Notes under the pieces: model-generated
What the model was told of the DNA's origin: nothing
What the model saw: only the letters and a program-made list of their open reading frames with translations
Database searches by the model: none
Origin: Mesorhizobium sp. L-8-3
Lineage (GTDB): Bacteria; Pseudomonadota; Alphaproteobacteria; Rhizobiales; Rhizobiaceae
Reading direction: 5' to 3'
Length of the DNA stretch: 64,000 bases
NCBI RefSeq assembly: GCF_016756615.1
Contig: NZ_AP023262.1
Coordinates: forward strand, 1,610,501-1,674,500
Position numbers and translations under genes: made by a program
In this document: piece after piece, positions 26,607-37,148 of the stretch
Position numbering within the stretch: position 1 is the stretch's first letter
Layout of the letters: each line of letters begins with the position of its first letter

Positions 26607-28790
26607 ATGAAGGAAGATTCGCCGAAAAGCCGGGCAGCGCCGGTGCTCGTGCCGATGCCGGCCGAGCGGCCCTACACCTATGCCGTGCCCGACGGCATGA
26701 CGGTGGTGCCGGGTTCGGTCGTCCGGGTGCCGCTCGGCCCGCGGGAGGTCGCCGGCATCGTCTGGGACGGGCCGGGCGAGGCGGTCGACCCCAGGAAGCT
26801 GAGGCCGATCGCCCAGGTCTTCGACTGTCCGCCGATCGACGAGGCGTCGCGTCGCTTCGTCGACTGGATCGCGGCCTACACGCTGGCCGCGCCCGGTATG
26901 GTGGCGCGCATGTTCCTGCGCGCGCCGGAGGCATTCGATCCGGAACCGTGGACGGAAGGGCTGCGGCCGACGGGCTCCCGGCCGGAGCGGCTGACGGCAG
27001 CGCGCGAGCGCGTGATGGAGATCGCCGGCGAAGGCGTGGCCTGGACCCGATCGGGCCTTGCCCATGCCGCCGGCGTGTCGCTCGGCGTCGTCGACGGGCT
27101 GCGCGAGCAGGGGGTCTTCGAGACCACCTGGATCCCGCCCCGGCCGGTGGTGGCACCCCCCGATCCGTCATTTTCCCGGCCCGATCTGACGGCCGACCAG
27201 CAGGCGGCCGGCGACGCGCTGCGCGAAGCCGTCGACAAGGGCGGCTTCGGCGTCACCCTGCTCGACGGCGTCACCGGTTCGGGCAAGACGGAGGTCTATT
27301 TCGAGGCGGTCGCCGCGGCCATCGCGAAGGGCCGGCAGGTGCTGATCCTGCTGCCGGAGATCGCGCTCACCCAGGCCTTCCTCGAACGCTTCCACGACCG
27401 GTTCGGCGCGCGGCCGGCCGAGTGGCACTCGGATCTGCCCCCGCGCATGCGCGAAAAGGTCTGGCGCCAGGTGGCCGAAGGCTCGGTCAGGGTGGTGGCC
27501 GGCGCCCGCTCCGCGCTGTTCCTGCCGTTCCATGACCTCGGACTGATCGTCGTGGACGAGGAGCACGACCCCGCCTACAAGCAGGAGGACCGCGTCTTCT
27601 ACAGCGCCCGCGACATGGCGGTGGTGCGCGGCCGGCTCGGCGGCTTTCCCGTCGTGCTCGCCTCCGCGACCCCATCGCTCGAGAGCCGTGTCAACGCCCA
27701 GCAGGGCAGATATGCCCGGGTCGTGCTGCCGGGTCGCTATGCCGAAGCAGCCTTGCCCGACATCAAGGCGATCGACATGCGCCGGGCGCCGCCGGCGCGC
27801 GGCGGCTTCCTGTCGCCCGTTCTGATCGACCAGGTCCGGGCGACGCTGACGCGCGGCGAGCAGTCGCTGCTCTTCCTCAACCGGCGCGGCTATGCCCCGC
27901 TGACGCTCTGCCGCGTCTGCGGCCACCGCTTCGGCTGCCCGGTCTGCTCGTCCTGGCTGGTCGAGCACCGCTTCCGCGGACAGCTCGTCTGCCACCACTG
28001 CGGGCACAACGAAAAACGTCCGGATGCCTGTCCCGAATGCGGGACTTTCGATCATCTGGTTGCCTGCGGCCCCGGCGTGGAGCGGATCGCCGAAGAGATC
28101 GACGGCCATTTTCCGGAGGCCCGCACCATCGTGCTTTCCTCCGACATGCTGGGCGGGGTGAAGCGGCTGCGGCTCGAGCTGGAGGCGATCGCGAACGGCG
28201 AAGCCGATATCGTCATCGGCACCCAACTCGTCGCCAAGGGCCATAATTTCCCCGGGATGACGCTGGTCGGCGTCGTCGATGCCGATCTCGGCCTCGCCAA
28301 TGGCGATCCGAGGGCGGCGGAGCGCACCTTCCAGCTCCTGTCGCAGGTCACTGGCCGCGCCGGCCGCACCGGCAGGAAGAGCGTCGGCCTGCTGCAGACC
28401 TACCAGCCCGACCATCCGGTGATGCGGGCGATCGTCTCGGGCGATGCGGAAGCCTTCTACGAGCGCGAGACGATCGAGCGGGAGCGCGCGCATCTGCCAC
28501 CCTTCGGTCGGCTGGCAGGCATCATCGTCAGCGCCGCCACCAGGCCCGAGGCCGAGACCCATGCGCGCCACCTACGCCGGGCAGCGCCTCATGTCGCCGG
28601 CATCGACATCCTCGGCCCGGCCGAGGCGCCGCTGGCGCTGGTCGGCGGGCGCCACCGCTTCCGGCTCCTGGTCCATGGCGAGCGGCGCTCGGATATGCAG
28701 GGCTTTGTCCGCAAGCTTCTGGTCGACGGCGCGAGGCCGCGCGGCTCGGTCAGGGTGCAGGTCGATATCGACCCGCAGAGCTTTCTCTGA
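26607..28790 (+). CDS. priA: Primosomal protein N' (replication restart helicase PriA)
   Basis: 727 residues. The N-terminal DNA-binding domain (RPYTYAVPDGMTVVPGSVVRVPLG) is followed by an SF2 helicase with Walker A GVTGSGKTEVYF near residue 224, a DEEH box (IVVDEEHDPAYKQ) near 315 and a zinc-binding insert with four CxxC pairs (CRVCGH, CPVC, CHHCGH, CPECG). Motifs V and VI follow in IVIGTQLVAKGHNFPGM and LLSQVTGRAGRTGR. It restarts stalled replication forks. Confidence 0.97.
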   Translation: MKEDSPKSRAAPVLVPMPAERPYTYAVPDGMTVVPGSVVRVPLGPREVAGIVWDGPGEAVDPRKLRPIAQVFDCPPIDEASRRFVDWIAAYTLAAPGMVARMFLRAPEAFDPEPWTEGLRPTGSRPERLTAARERVMEIAGEGVAWTRSGLAHAAGVSLGVVDGLREQGVFETTWIPPRPVVAPPDPSFSRPDLTADQQAAGDALREAVDKGGFGVTLLDGVTGSGKTEVYFEAVAAAIAKGRQVLILLPEIALTQAFLERFHDRFGARPAEWHSDLPPRMREKVWRQVAEGSVRVVAGARSALFLPFHDLGLIVVDEEHDPAYKQEDRVFYSARDMAVVRGRLGGFPVVLASATPSLESRVNAQQGRYARVVLPGRYAEAALPDIKAIDMRRAPPARGGFLSPVLIDQVRATLTRGEQSLLFLNRRGYAPLTLCRVCGHRFGCPVCSSWLVEHRFRGQLVCHHCGHNEKRPDACPECGTFDHLVACGPGVERIAEEIDGHFPEARTIVLSSDMLGGVKRLRLELEAIANGEADIVIGTQLVAKGHNFPGMTLVGVVDADLGLANGDPRAAERTFQLLSQVTGRAGRTGRKSVGLLQTYQPDHPVMRAIVSGDAEAFYERETIERERAHLPPFGRLAGIIVSAATRPEAETHARHLRRAAPHVAGIDILGPAEAPLALVGGRHRFRLLVHGERRSDMQGFVRKLLVDGARPRGSVRVQVDIDPQSFL

Positions 28791-28859
28791 AGCGATTGGC
28801 AAATTTTGAGAAACAGGGGTCTCACGGCTACATTCTCTTGTGCGACGGAGCAGGCGAAG

Positions 28860-29159
28860 ATGCCGACAATGAATGTGAGCCTGACTGCCGAAATGGTGGA
28901 GTTCGTCGAGGGCGAAGTCTCCAGCGGCGACTATGTTTCCGCGAGCGAGGTGGTACGCGACGCGATCAGGTTGATGCGCCGTGAAAAGGAGCGAGAGGAA
29001 GCGAAGTTCAGGCTCCTCCGCGAAGAGATCGACCGCGGATACGAGCAGTCGGAGCGCGGTGAATTCTCCAGCCGCACGGTCGACGGGATTGCCGAGTCGG
29101 TTCTAAATCGGCGAAGCAATCGAAGGTCCGGCTCACCAGGGAAGCCGATCGTGACATAG
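28860..29159 (+). CDS. ParD-type antitoxin (CopG/RHH family)
   Basis: 99 residues. The N-terminal ribbon-helix-helix MNVSLTAEMVEFVEGEVSSG and DYVSASEVVRDAIRLM match ParD antitoxins, which bind DNA and neutralise ParE gyrase-poisoning toxins. The C-terminal 20 or so residues (NRRSNRRSGSPGKP) look frameshifted compared with the family, apparently through an extra C at 29109. Removing it would give ATGGCGAAG, a natural toxin start. The ATG at 28860 has GGAG upstream; an ATG at 28869 is an alternative. Confidence 0.82.
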   Translation: MPTMNVSLTAEMVEFVEGEVSSGDYVSASEVVRDAIRLMRREKEREEAKFRLLREEIDRGYEQSERGEFSSRTVDGIAESVLNRRSNRRSGSPGKPIVT

Positions 29160-29490
29160 AGCGAATACTCGCCGAGACCCTTCGTCTTTTCGGCGAAAAT
29201 CAGGTGCGTCGTTATGCCGGCATCATCGATGCAGGGATTTCCATGCAGGGATTTCCATGCTCCGGGAGAATCCCGCGCGGCCGTCCTCTCGGGATCGGAG
29301 TGAGATCAGAGCAGGGGTTCGTTCCTTTCACCTGCAATTCGCAGCGCGCCGCCGAGATGGCGCGTCTCACATCGTCTACTACCGTGTCCCCGGTCGCGCT
29401 GACGATCCCGAACTGGCGATCCTTCGGGTCCTCGCTGACGCCATGGAACCGACACGCAGGATCGCCGCGGCGCTGCGCGGGGAAGCTTGA
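29108..29490 (+). pseudogene. ParE-type toxin, broken by a 14-bp tandem duplication
   Basis: The first frame encodes QSKVRLTREADRDIERIL and FGENQVRRYAGIIDAGISM. At 29231-29258 the 14-mer GCAGGGATTTCCAT occurs twice in direct succession and shifts the frame. The rest of the toxin (ENPARPSSRDRSEIR, HIVYYRV, ILRVLADAMEP) continues in the other frame to 29490. Deleting one copy rejoins a complete ParE. No start codon remains in the first frame either. The toxin is therefore inactive while the antitoxin promoter-proximal gene persists. Confidence 0.88.
29231..29258 (+). repeat. Exact 14-bp tandem duplication inside parE
   Basis: GCAGGGATTTCCAT occurs at 29231-29244 and 29245-29258 with no intervening base. 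The unit is not a multiple of three, so it frameshifts the toxin. Slipped-strand duplications of this kind are reversible in principle. Confidence 0.95.
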
Positions 29491-29589
29491 TCTGGCGGAG
29501 ACGCTCGGCACATCTTTTCGGTCTGGCGCCGTTCTCGCGCCCGGCTAAGATGCACCCCCGATGGCGCTGATTCTGCAGGGGGGACTTCG

Positions 29590-29985
29590 ATGGAATTCGC
29601 GTTTCCGTGGCCGCTGAGCCAGGGCGAGTGGCTGGCCTGGGCGTCGGCGGCGGTCACTGTTCTGTTCGGGCTCCTGCTCCTGTTCGCGCCGGGAATCTCG
29701 CTCCGCGTCCTCCGGCTGCAGCCGACGGCGGAACATCCGGAGGCGATTGCCGGGGCCCGCGCCACCATGTCCGGCTTCTATCTCGGCACGGGCCTGTGCT
29801 GTATCCTGCTCGCCCAGCCGCTGCTCTACATGGCGCTCGGCTTCTCCTGGCTGCTGACGGGTTTCGGGCGGATCATTTCGATGCTGTCGGACCGCGGCAA
29901 CACCGCCTACAATTGGTCTGCGGTCGTTGTCGAACTGGTGCTCGCGGCCCTTCCGCTCGGCTTCGCCTTCGGCTTTCTGCCGTGA
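29590..29985 (+). CDS. DUF4345-like small membrane protein
   Basis: 131 residues with four hydrophobic segments (about 14-34, 57-78, 80-96, 108-129). The pattern GARATMSGFYLGTGLCCILLA, then LTGFGRIISMLSDRG, resembles DUF4345 (AGFYLGLG...GLGRLLS). Inner-membrane protein of unknown function. It stands alone between the toxin remnant and the atp operon. Confidence 0.75.
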   Translation: MEFAFPWPLSQGEWLAWASAAVTVLFGLLLLFAPGISLRVLRLQPTAEHPEAIAGARATMSGFYLGTGLCCILLAQPLLYMALGFSWLLTGFGRIISMLSDRGNTAYNWSAVVVELVLAALPLGFAFGFLP

Positions 29986-30221
29986 ATCACCGCGTCGCCG
30001 CGTCGACCCCGCGCGGACTGCGACAAAACTGCCGGAAAAGCCTGTTAGAGATCGTGTTGCGGTCGTAAGAAGCCTGTGCTAGACGGCAATCGACTTTCGG
30101 CCTGGGGACGCCGTAAATGCACCCTTGCGGCCGGCAAAATGCAATAAGGTCAAAGATTTAGCTAGAGTACCCGACTCGCGCCAAAAATCTTGCGGCCTGT
30201 CAGACAGAGAAAAGACGGTCC

Positions 30222-30782
30222 GTGGCCCAGTCAACCTCGCCCATCTCCGGTGTCGCCGAGCGCTATGCCGCTTCTTTGTTCGACCTCGCCGCCGAGGCGA
30301 AGTCCGTACCGGCCGTGGAGGCCGACCTTGGCAGGTTCGAGGCGCTTCTGGAGGGCAGCGAGGATCTGCAGCGGCTGATCAAGAGCCCCGTATTCTCCGC
30401 CGACGACCAGGCCCGCGCCATCGCGGCGGTCCTGGAGAAGGCCGGGATCGGTGGGCTCGCCGGCAATTTCCTGCGTGTCGTCGCCAGGAACCGTCGCCTC
30501 TTCGCCATTCCCGGAATGATCAAGGCCTTCCGCCGCATCGCCGCAGAACGTCGCGGCGAAGTCGCGGCCGAAGTCACCTCGGCGCATGCGCTTTCCGCCG
30601 CCCAGGAGACCGAGCTCAAGGCCGCGCTCAAAAGCGTTGCCGGCAAGGATGTCGCAATCACCGTCACGGTCGATCCGTCCCTGCTCGGTGGCCTTATCGT
30701 CAAGATGGGCTCGCGCCAGATCGACACGTCGCTCAAAACCAAACTCAATTCGCTTAAGCTTGCACTGAAAGAGGTCGGCTGA
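30222..30782 (+). CDS. atpH: ATP synthase F1 delta subunit
   Basis: 186 residues. The N-terminal six-helix domain ([15 protein letters not shown]...LGRFEALL) and C-terminal part with [25 protein letters not shown] are typical of the stalk protein (OSCP) joining F1 to the b stator. Translation starts at GTG (30222). It is first of the atpHAGDC operon; its stop overlaps the atpA start (TGATG), so the two are coupled. Confidence 0.97.
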   Translation: MAQSTSPISGVAERYAASLFDLAAEAKSVPAVEADLGRFEALLEGSEDLQRLIKSPVFSADDQARAIAAVLEKAGIGGLAGNFLRVVARNRRLFAIPGMIKAFRRIAAERRGEVAAEVTSAHALSAAQETELKAALKSVAGKDVAITVTVDPSLLGGLIVKMGSRQIDTSLKTKLNSLKLALKEVG

Positions 30783-32311
30783 TGGATATCCGCGCAGCGG
30801 AAATTTCCGCAATTCTGAAAGACCAGATCAAGAACTTCGGCAAGGAAGCCGAGGTCTCGGAAGTCGGTCAGGTTCTTTCCGTCGGCGACGGCATCGCCCG
30901 CGTCTACGGTCTGGACAATGTCCAGGCCGGTGAGATGGTCGAGTTCCCCGGTGGCATCCGCGGCATGGCGCTCAACCTCGAGAGCGACAATGTCGGCGTC
31001 GTCATCTTCGGCGCCGACCGCGACATCAAGGAAGGCGACACCGTCAAGCGCACCGGCGCCATCGTCGACGTGCCGGTCGGTCCGGCCCTTCTGGGTCGCG
31101 TCGTCGACGCCCTCGGCAATCCGATCGACGGCAAGGGCCCGATCAAGGCGACCGAGCGCAAGCGCGTCGACGTCAAGGCCCCCGGCATCATCCCCAGGAA
31201 GTCGGTTCACGAGCCGATGTCGACCGGCCTCAAGGCCATCGATGCCCTGATCCCGGTCGGCCGCGGCCAGCGCGAACTGGTGATCGGCGACCGCCAGACC
31301 GGCAAGACCGCCATCATCCTCGACACGATCCTGAACCAGAAGGCCATCCACGAGAGCGGCCCGGAGAAGGAGAAGCTCTACTGCGTCTACGTCGCCGTCG
31401 GCCAGAAGCGCTCGACCGTCGCGCAGTTCGTGAAGGTGCTCGAGGAGCGCGGCGCGCTCGACTATTCGATCATCATCGCCGCCACCGCTTCCGATCCGGC
31501 GCCGATGCAGTTCCTGGCGCCGTTCGCCGGCTGCACCATGGGCGAGTACTTCCGCGACAACGGCCAGCATGCCCTCATCGCCTATGACGATCTGTCGAAG
31601 CAGGCCGTCGCCTACCGCCAGATGTCGCTGCTGCTGCGCCGCCCGCCGGGCCGCGAAGCCTATCCCGGCGACGTGTTCTACCTGCATTCCCGCCTGCTCG
31701 AGCGCGCGGCGAAGATGAACGATGACAACGGCGCCGGTTCGCTGACCGCCCTGCCAATCATCGAGACGCAGGCCAATGACGTGTCGGCCTACATCCCGAC
31801 AAACGTGATCTCGATCACGGACGGCCAGATCTTCCTCGAGACCAACCTGTTCTTCCAGGGCATCCGCCCGGCCGTGAACGTCGGTCTCTCGGTGTCGCGC
31901 GTCGGCTCGTCGGCGCAGGTCAAGGCGATGAAGCAGGTCGCCGGCTCGATCAAGGGCGAGCTCGCGCAGTACCGCGAAATGGCGGCCTTCGCGCAGTTCG
32001 GCTCGGACCTCGACGCCGCGACGCAGCGCCTGCTCAACCGCGGCGCCCGCCTGACCGAGCTCCTGAAGCAGCCGCAATTCTCGCCGCTCAAGACGGAAGA
32101 GCAGGTCGCGGTGATCTTTGCCGGCGTCAACGGCTATCTCGACAAACTCGCCCTCAACCAGGTGCAGAAGTTCGAGCAGGGTCTGCTCGCGCATCTGCGC
32201 TCGGAAGGCAAGGACGTGCTCGAAGGCATCCGTGCCGAGAAGGCGCTGTCCGACGATCTCCGGGCCAAGCTCAAGGCGCAGATCGACGCCTTCGCCAAGA
32301 ATTTCGCCTGA
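30782..32311 (+). CDS. atpA: ATP synthase F1 alpha subunit
   Basis: 509 residues, full length. Walker A GDRQTGKT at 169-176, a Walker B region [16 protein letters not shown], and the signature [14 protein letters not shown]. Non-catalytic nucleotide-binding subunit of the F1 hexamer on the cytoplasmic face. Overlaps atpH by one base; atpG starts 18 bp downstream. Confidence 0.99.
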   Translation: MDIRAAEISAILKDQIKNFGKEAEVSEVGQVLSVGDGIARVYGLDNVQAGEMVEFPGGIRGMALNLESDNVGVVIFGADRDIKEGDTVKRTGAIVDVPVGPALLGRVVDALGNPIDGKGPIKATERKRVDVKAPGIIPRKSVHEPMSTGLKAIDALIPVGRGQRELVIGDRQTGKTAIILDTILNQKAIHESGPEKEKLYCVYVAVGQKRSTVAQFVKVLEERGALDYSIIIAATASDPAPMQFLAPFAGCTMGEYFRDNGQHALIAYDDLSKQAVAYRQMSLLLRRPPGREAYPGDVFYLHSRLLERAAKMNDDNGAGSLTALPIIETQANDVSAYIPTNVISITDGQIFLETNLFFQGIRPAVNVGLSVSRVGSSAQVKAMKQVAGSIKGELAQYREMAAFAQFGSDLDAATQRLLNRGARLTELLKQPQFSPLKTEEQVAVIFAGVNGYLDKLALNQVQKFEQGLLAHLRSEGKDVLEGIRAEKALSDDLRAKLKAQIDAFAKNFA

Positions 32312-32329
32312 GGGAAGTAGGTTCGGGGC

Positions 32330-33208
32330 ATGGCTTCGCTAAAAGACCTCCGCAACCGCATCGCCTCGGTCAAGGCGACGCAGAAGATCACCAAGGCGAT
32401 GCAGATGGTCGCCGCGGCGAAGCTGCGCCGCGCCCAGGAAGCGGCGGAGGCGGCACGCCCCTATTCGCAGCGCATGGGTGCGGTTCTGGCCAACATCACC
32501 CAGGCGGTCGGCGGCGGTGGCGATGCGCCGGCGCTGATGACCGGGACCGGCCGGGACGACGTGCATCTGCTCGTCGTCTGCACGGCCGAGCGCGGCCTCT
32601 GCGGCGGCTTCAACAGCCAGATCGCGCGTTTTGCACGCGATCATATCCGCAAGCTGCAGGCAGCCGGCAAGACGGTGAAGATCATTGCCGTGGGCAAGAA
32701 GGGCTACGATATCCTTCGCCGCGACTATGCCGCGCTGGTCATCGACCGGATCGAGCTGCGCGAAGTGAAGACGCTGGGCTTCGTCAATGCCGACGCCATC
32801 GCCAAGAAGGTGATCGCGCTGTTCGACGACGGCCAGTTCGATGTCTGCACGCTGTTCTACTCGGAGTTCAAGTCGGTGATCTCGCAGATCCCGACGGCGC
32901 AGCAGATCATTCCGGCCGCGTCGGCCGCCAATGGCGGCACCGGCGAGGCCGGCGCCGTCTACGAATACGAGCCGGAGCCGGGCGAGATCCTCTCCGACCT
33001 CATCCCGCGCAATATCGCCGTCCAGATTTTCCGCGCGCTGCTCGAGAATGCCGCCGGCGAGATGGGCGCCAAGATGAGCGCGATGGACAATGCGACGCGC
33101 AACGCCGGCGACATGATCAACAAGCTGTCGATCACCTACAACCGCCAGCGCCAGGCGCAGATCACCAAGGAACTGATCGAGATCATTTCGGGCGCGGAAG
33201 CGCTCTAG
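32330..33208 (+). CDS. atpG: ATP synthase F1 gamma subunit
   Basis: 292 residues. N-terminal coiled-coil helix [36 protein letters not shown] (shown here only as landmark ends MASLKDLR and KLRRAQ) and C-terminal helix [20 protein letters not shown] form the rotor shaft. The central domain shows [14 protein letters not shown]. Complete and ordinary. Confidence 0.98.
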   Translation: MASLKDLRNRIASVKATQKITKAMQMVAAAKLRRAQEAAEAARPYSQRMGAVLANITQAVGGGGDAPALMTGTGRDDVHLLVVCTAERGLCGGFNSQIARFARDHIRKLQAAGKTVKIIAVGKKGYDILRRDYAALVIDRIELREVKTLGFVNADAIAKKVIALFDDGQFDVCTLFYSEFKSVISQIPTAQQIIPAASAANGGTGEAGAVYEYEPEPGEILSDLIPRNIAVQIFRALLENAAGEMGAKMSAMDNATRNAGDMINKLSITYNRQRQAQITKELIEIISGAEAL

Positions 33209-33263
33209 GCACGGCCGCCGCTTTGCGGCGCGGCACGTGAGAAACCAGATAGGCAAAGGGTAA

Positions 33264-34817
<1,554 letters not shown>

Positions 34818-34823
34818 GTGCAA

Positions 34824-34920
34824 AGCGAATAACGAATAGGGAGTAGCGAATAGGGGAATTGCGGAACTGAGCGAGGTTGCCTGTTCAACTGTTCGCTGTT
34901 CGCTATTCGCCGCTCGCTAG
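34824..34920 (+). repeat. GCGAATA-rich inverted repeat between atpD and atpC
   Basis: Left arm 34824-34854 repeats CGAATA three times (GCGAATAACGAATAGG, then TAGCGAATAGG). Right arm 34880-34920 holds the complementary TTCGCTGTTCGCTATTCGC. The arms are imperfectly complementary and could fold into one long hairpin ending 8 nt before atpC, which would affect atpC translation or transcript processing. It is AT-richer than the genes around it and looks like an inserted short repeat. Confidence 0.7.
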
Positions 34921-34927
34921 ATGCGAA

Positions 34928-35335
34928 ATGGCTGAAGCTTTCAAATTCGAACTGGTCTCGCCGGAGCGTTTGCTCGTCTCGCAAGACGTCGAGTCGGTCG
35001 TCATCCCGGGCGCCGAAGGCGAGATGACGGTCATGGCGAACCATGCGCCTGTCATGACCACGGTGAAGCCCGGTGTGGTGACGGTCAAGCCGGCAGCGGG
35101 CGGGGAAGAGCGTTATGTGGTGTTCGGCGGTTTCGCCGACATCCTGCCTTCGGGCTGCACGCTGCTCGCCGAATCCGCCGTGTCCGTGCGGGACATCGAC
35201 CGCAACGACCTCGCCCGTCGCATCCAGGAGGCGAGGGAAGACGTCGTCGATGCGAAGGATGACCAGGCGCGGACCAAGGCCGAGCAGTTCCTCGGCCAGC
35301 TGACGACGCTCGAAGGCGCTATCCTGCCCGCCTGA
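34928..35335 (+). CDS. atpC: ATP synthase F1 epsilon subunit
   Basis: 135 residues. The N-terminal beta-sandwich (FKFELVSPERLLVSQDVESVVIPGAEGEMTVMANHAPVMT, landmark ends FKFELVSPE and NHAPVMT) and C-terminal helical hairpin match the inhibitory epsilon subunit. Start at ATG 34928. The gap after atpD (110 bp) is long for this operon and is filled by the repeat at 34824-34920. Confidence 0.96.
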   Translation: MAEAFKFELVSPERLLVSQDVESVVIPGAEGEMTVMANHAPVMTTVKPGVVTVKPAAGGEERYVVFGGFADILPSGCTLLAESAVSVRDIDRNDLARRIQEAREDVVDAKDDQARTKAEQFLGQLTTLEGAILPA

Positions 35336-35358
35336 GCTTTGCAGACATAGAAGTAGAG

Positions 35359-35387
35359 AAAAGCCGGGCGTCGACCCGGCTTTTTTT
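35359..35387 (+). terminator. Strong intrinsic terminator of the atp operon
   Basis: AAAAGCCGGG-CGTCGA-CCCGGCTTTT followed by further Ts (seven in total). Classic Rho-independent terminator 23 bp after the atpC stop. Confidence 0.93.
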
Positions 35388-35869
35388 GAGGGTCGTCGTC
35401 CGATCGTACAGAGGGTCATGCTGTTTCGACCCCCTGCAAGGTACTCTTGCGGCTCGTCCGGTCTCCTCAACGAGGGGAGGCGGGAGGTTTGCCGCGCCTT
35501 TCCCTTGATGGAGGGGATTGAAACCAGGCGCGGAGACCAACGGCCTTGCAGACGGGAGACCCGCGCCGACCCGCCGGCATGTCTGACATGGGGTTGAATA
35601 GGCCGATACCGCTGCCTCCGAGCGCATGGCAATTGTCTGAGTCAAGTCAAGCCGCCGGCTCTTTCGAATGCTCGTCACAGTGAGCAATGGGTCACACAGG
35701 CGGCCCGCTCTTTCAGCCGCGCGGAGTGTGCCGCACGCAATCGCCAACTGTCGCGATCAGGCCGTCGGACGGTAGTGGAATGATGAGTCGGGCGCTTGCC
35801 ATGGTTTCGAGCTATGGTTCTTGACGACCGAAACGCATTTCTGTGCGATGAGATGAATGGAGGCTGGGT
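35388..35869. other. 482-bp intergenic, no gene seen
   Basis: No convincing coding frame. There are many short GC-rich inverted repeats and one purine-rich element ending in GGGGATTGAAACC near 35510 that superficially resembles a CRISPR repeat end but occurs once only. The promoter of the downstream protease must lie here. Confidence 0.5.
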
Positions 35870-37015
35870 ATGGGCTGGTCCTTGAACCTCGGCACGATTG
35901 CGGGCACGACGCTGCGCGTCCACGTCTTGTTCCTGTTGCTCCTGGTGTGGGTGTGGATCATGCACTTCACCATCGGCGGAGCCTGGGCGGCCTGGGAAGG
36001 CGTCCTTTTCGTGATCGCCGTCTTCGCTTGCGTTGTGTTGCATGAGTTCGGCCACACTGCCGCGGCGCGTTACTACGGAATAAGAACGCCCGACATCACA
36101 TTGCTCCCGATCGGGGGAGTTGCGCGCCTGGAGCGCATACCGGAAAAGCCTGTCGAGGAGATCGTCGTTGCCCTGGCGGGGCCGCTGGTCAACATCGTGA
36201 TCGCCGCCTTGATCTTCGTCTATCTGGGGCGATGGTCGACCGCGGAGGAACTCGTCTTGATCGAGGACCCGCGGCTCGACTTCCTGGCCCGCCTCGCCGC
36301 CATCAACGTGTTCCTGGCCCTGTTCAATCTTATTCCTGCCTTTCCAATGGATGGCGGCAGGGTGCTGAGGGCAGTGATGGCGATTTTCATGCCATGGTGG
36401 CGAGCGACGCAGATCGCCGCCACCATCGGGCAAGGCCTCGCTTTTGTCTTCGGCTTCCTTGGCCTGTTTTACAACCCGCTGCTGATCCTGATCGCGGTCT
36501 TCGTTTATCTCGCTGCGGCTGCCGAGGCACAGAACGCGCAGCTGCGCGACGTTGCATCAAGCCTGCTTGTGCGGGACGTCATGGTCACCGATTTCGCGAC
36601 CCTCGAACGTTCTGCGACCATCGAGGAGGCGGTGGAGAAGCTGCTGGCGACGACGCAGCACGAATTCCCCGTCGTCGGCGAGGACGGACGTTTCGCCGGC
36701 CTGTTGACTCGCAACGATATCGTCAAGGCGCTGAAGGAGAGCGGCGCGTCCGCATCCGTCGTTGGCGGCATGCGGTCCGACATTCCCGTGGTCGACGGGC
36801 AGCAAAGCCTGCGTGCCTGCCTGCGGTTGATGCAGGGGAAGGGCGCGCCAGCCGTGGCGGTGACAGCCCGGGACGATCGGCTCGTTGGCCTGATGACCTT
36901 CGAAACTCTTGGCGAAATGCTGATGGTCCGTTCGGCGCTTGCGGATGGCTTTCGCTTCGGACGTCTGCGCCGCGAGGGGCTCCGGACGAAAGGACGTCAC
37001 GCCCGGGAAACATAG
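35870..37015 (+). CDS. Site-2 protease (M50) family membrane protein with two CBS domains
   Basis: 381 residues. Multi-pass N-terminal half with the zinc-binding HEFGH (58-62) and the second metal motif NLIPAFPMDGGR (Asp161). The C-terminal half carries two CBS domains (about 235-290 and 295-355; VTDFATLERSATIEEAV, GRFAGLLTRNDIV) that probably sense adenosine nucleotides. Related to SpoIVFB/Rip proteases that cleave membrane anchors of regulators. No obvious substrate gene is adjacent. ATG at 35870 with GGAGG upstream. Confidence 0.92.
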   Translation: MGWSLNLGTIAGTTLRVHVLFLLLLVWVWIMHFTIGGAWAAWEGVLFVIAVFACVVLHEFGHTAAARYYGIRTPDITLLPIGGVARLERIPEKPVEEIVVALAGPLVNIVIAALIFVYLGRWSTAEELVLIEDPRLDFLARLAAINVFLALFNLIPAFPMDGGRVLRAVMAIFMPWWRATQIAATIGQGLAFVFGFLGLFYNPLLILIAVFVYLAAAAEAQNAQLRDVASSLLVRDVMVTDFATLERSATIEEAVEKLLATTQHEFPVVGEDGRFAGLLTRNDIVKALKESGASASVVGGMRSDIPVVDGQQSLRACLRLMQGKGAPAVAVTARDDRLVGLMTFETLGEMLMVRSALADGFRFGRLRREGLRTKGRHARET

Positions 37016-37019
37016 TTCG

Positions 37020-37119
37020 GGCCGGCGAGTTCCGGAACGACACGCTCGACGGCGGCGACGGTAACGACATGCTCGATCCGGCGGATTTGCATCCGCGCTC
37101 AGGCGCTCTACGATCGTGA
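37020..37119 (+). other. Short RTX-like nonapeptide remnant
   Basis: One frame reads GEFRNDTLDGGDGNDMLDPADL and then stops at 37119. The GGDGNDxL pattern is the calcium-binding nonapeptide of RTX proteins, and the preceding NDTLDGG would be a second repeat. There is no start codon or other coding sequence outside the neighbouring protease gene. Either a decayed fragment of an RTX gene or chance. Confidence 0.35.
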
Positions 37120-37148
37120 AACAAGCAATCCGCGAAGGGATGGATGCA

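Noticed and set aside
30263-32194. 643-codon minus-strand frame opposite atpH-atpA
   Set aside because: Antisense shadow of the ATP synthase genes.
35490-35525. CRISPR-like repeat end (GGGGATTGAAACC)
   Set aside because: It occurs once, without spacers, and no cas gene is present.
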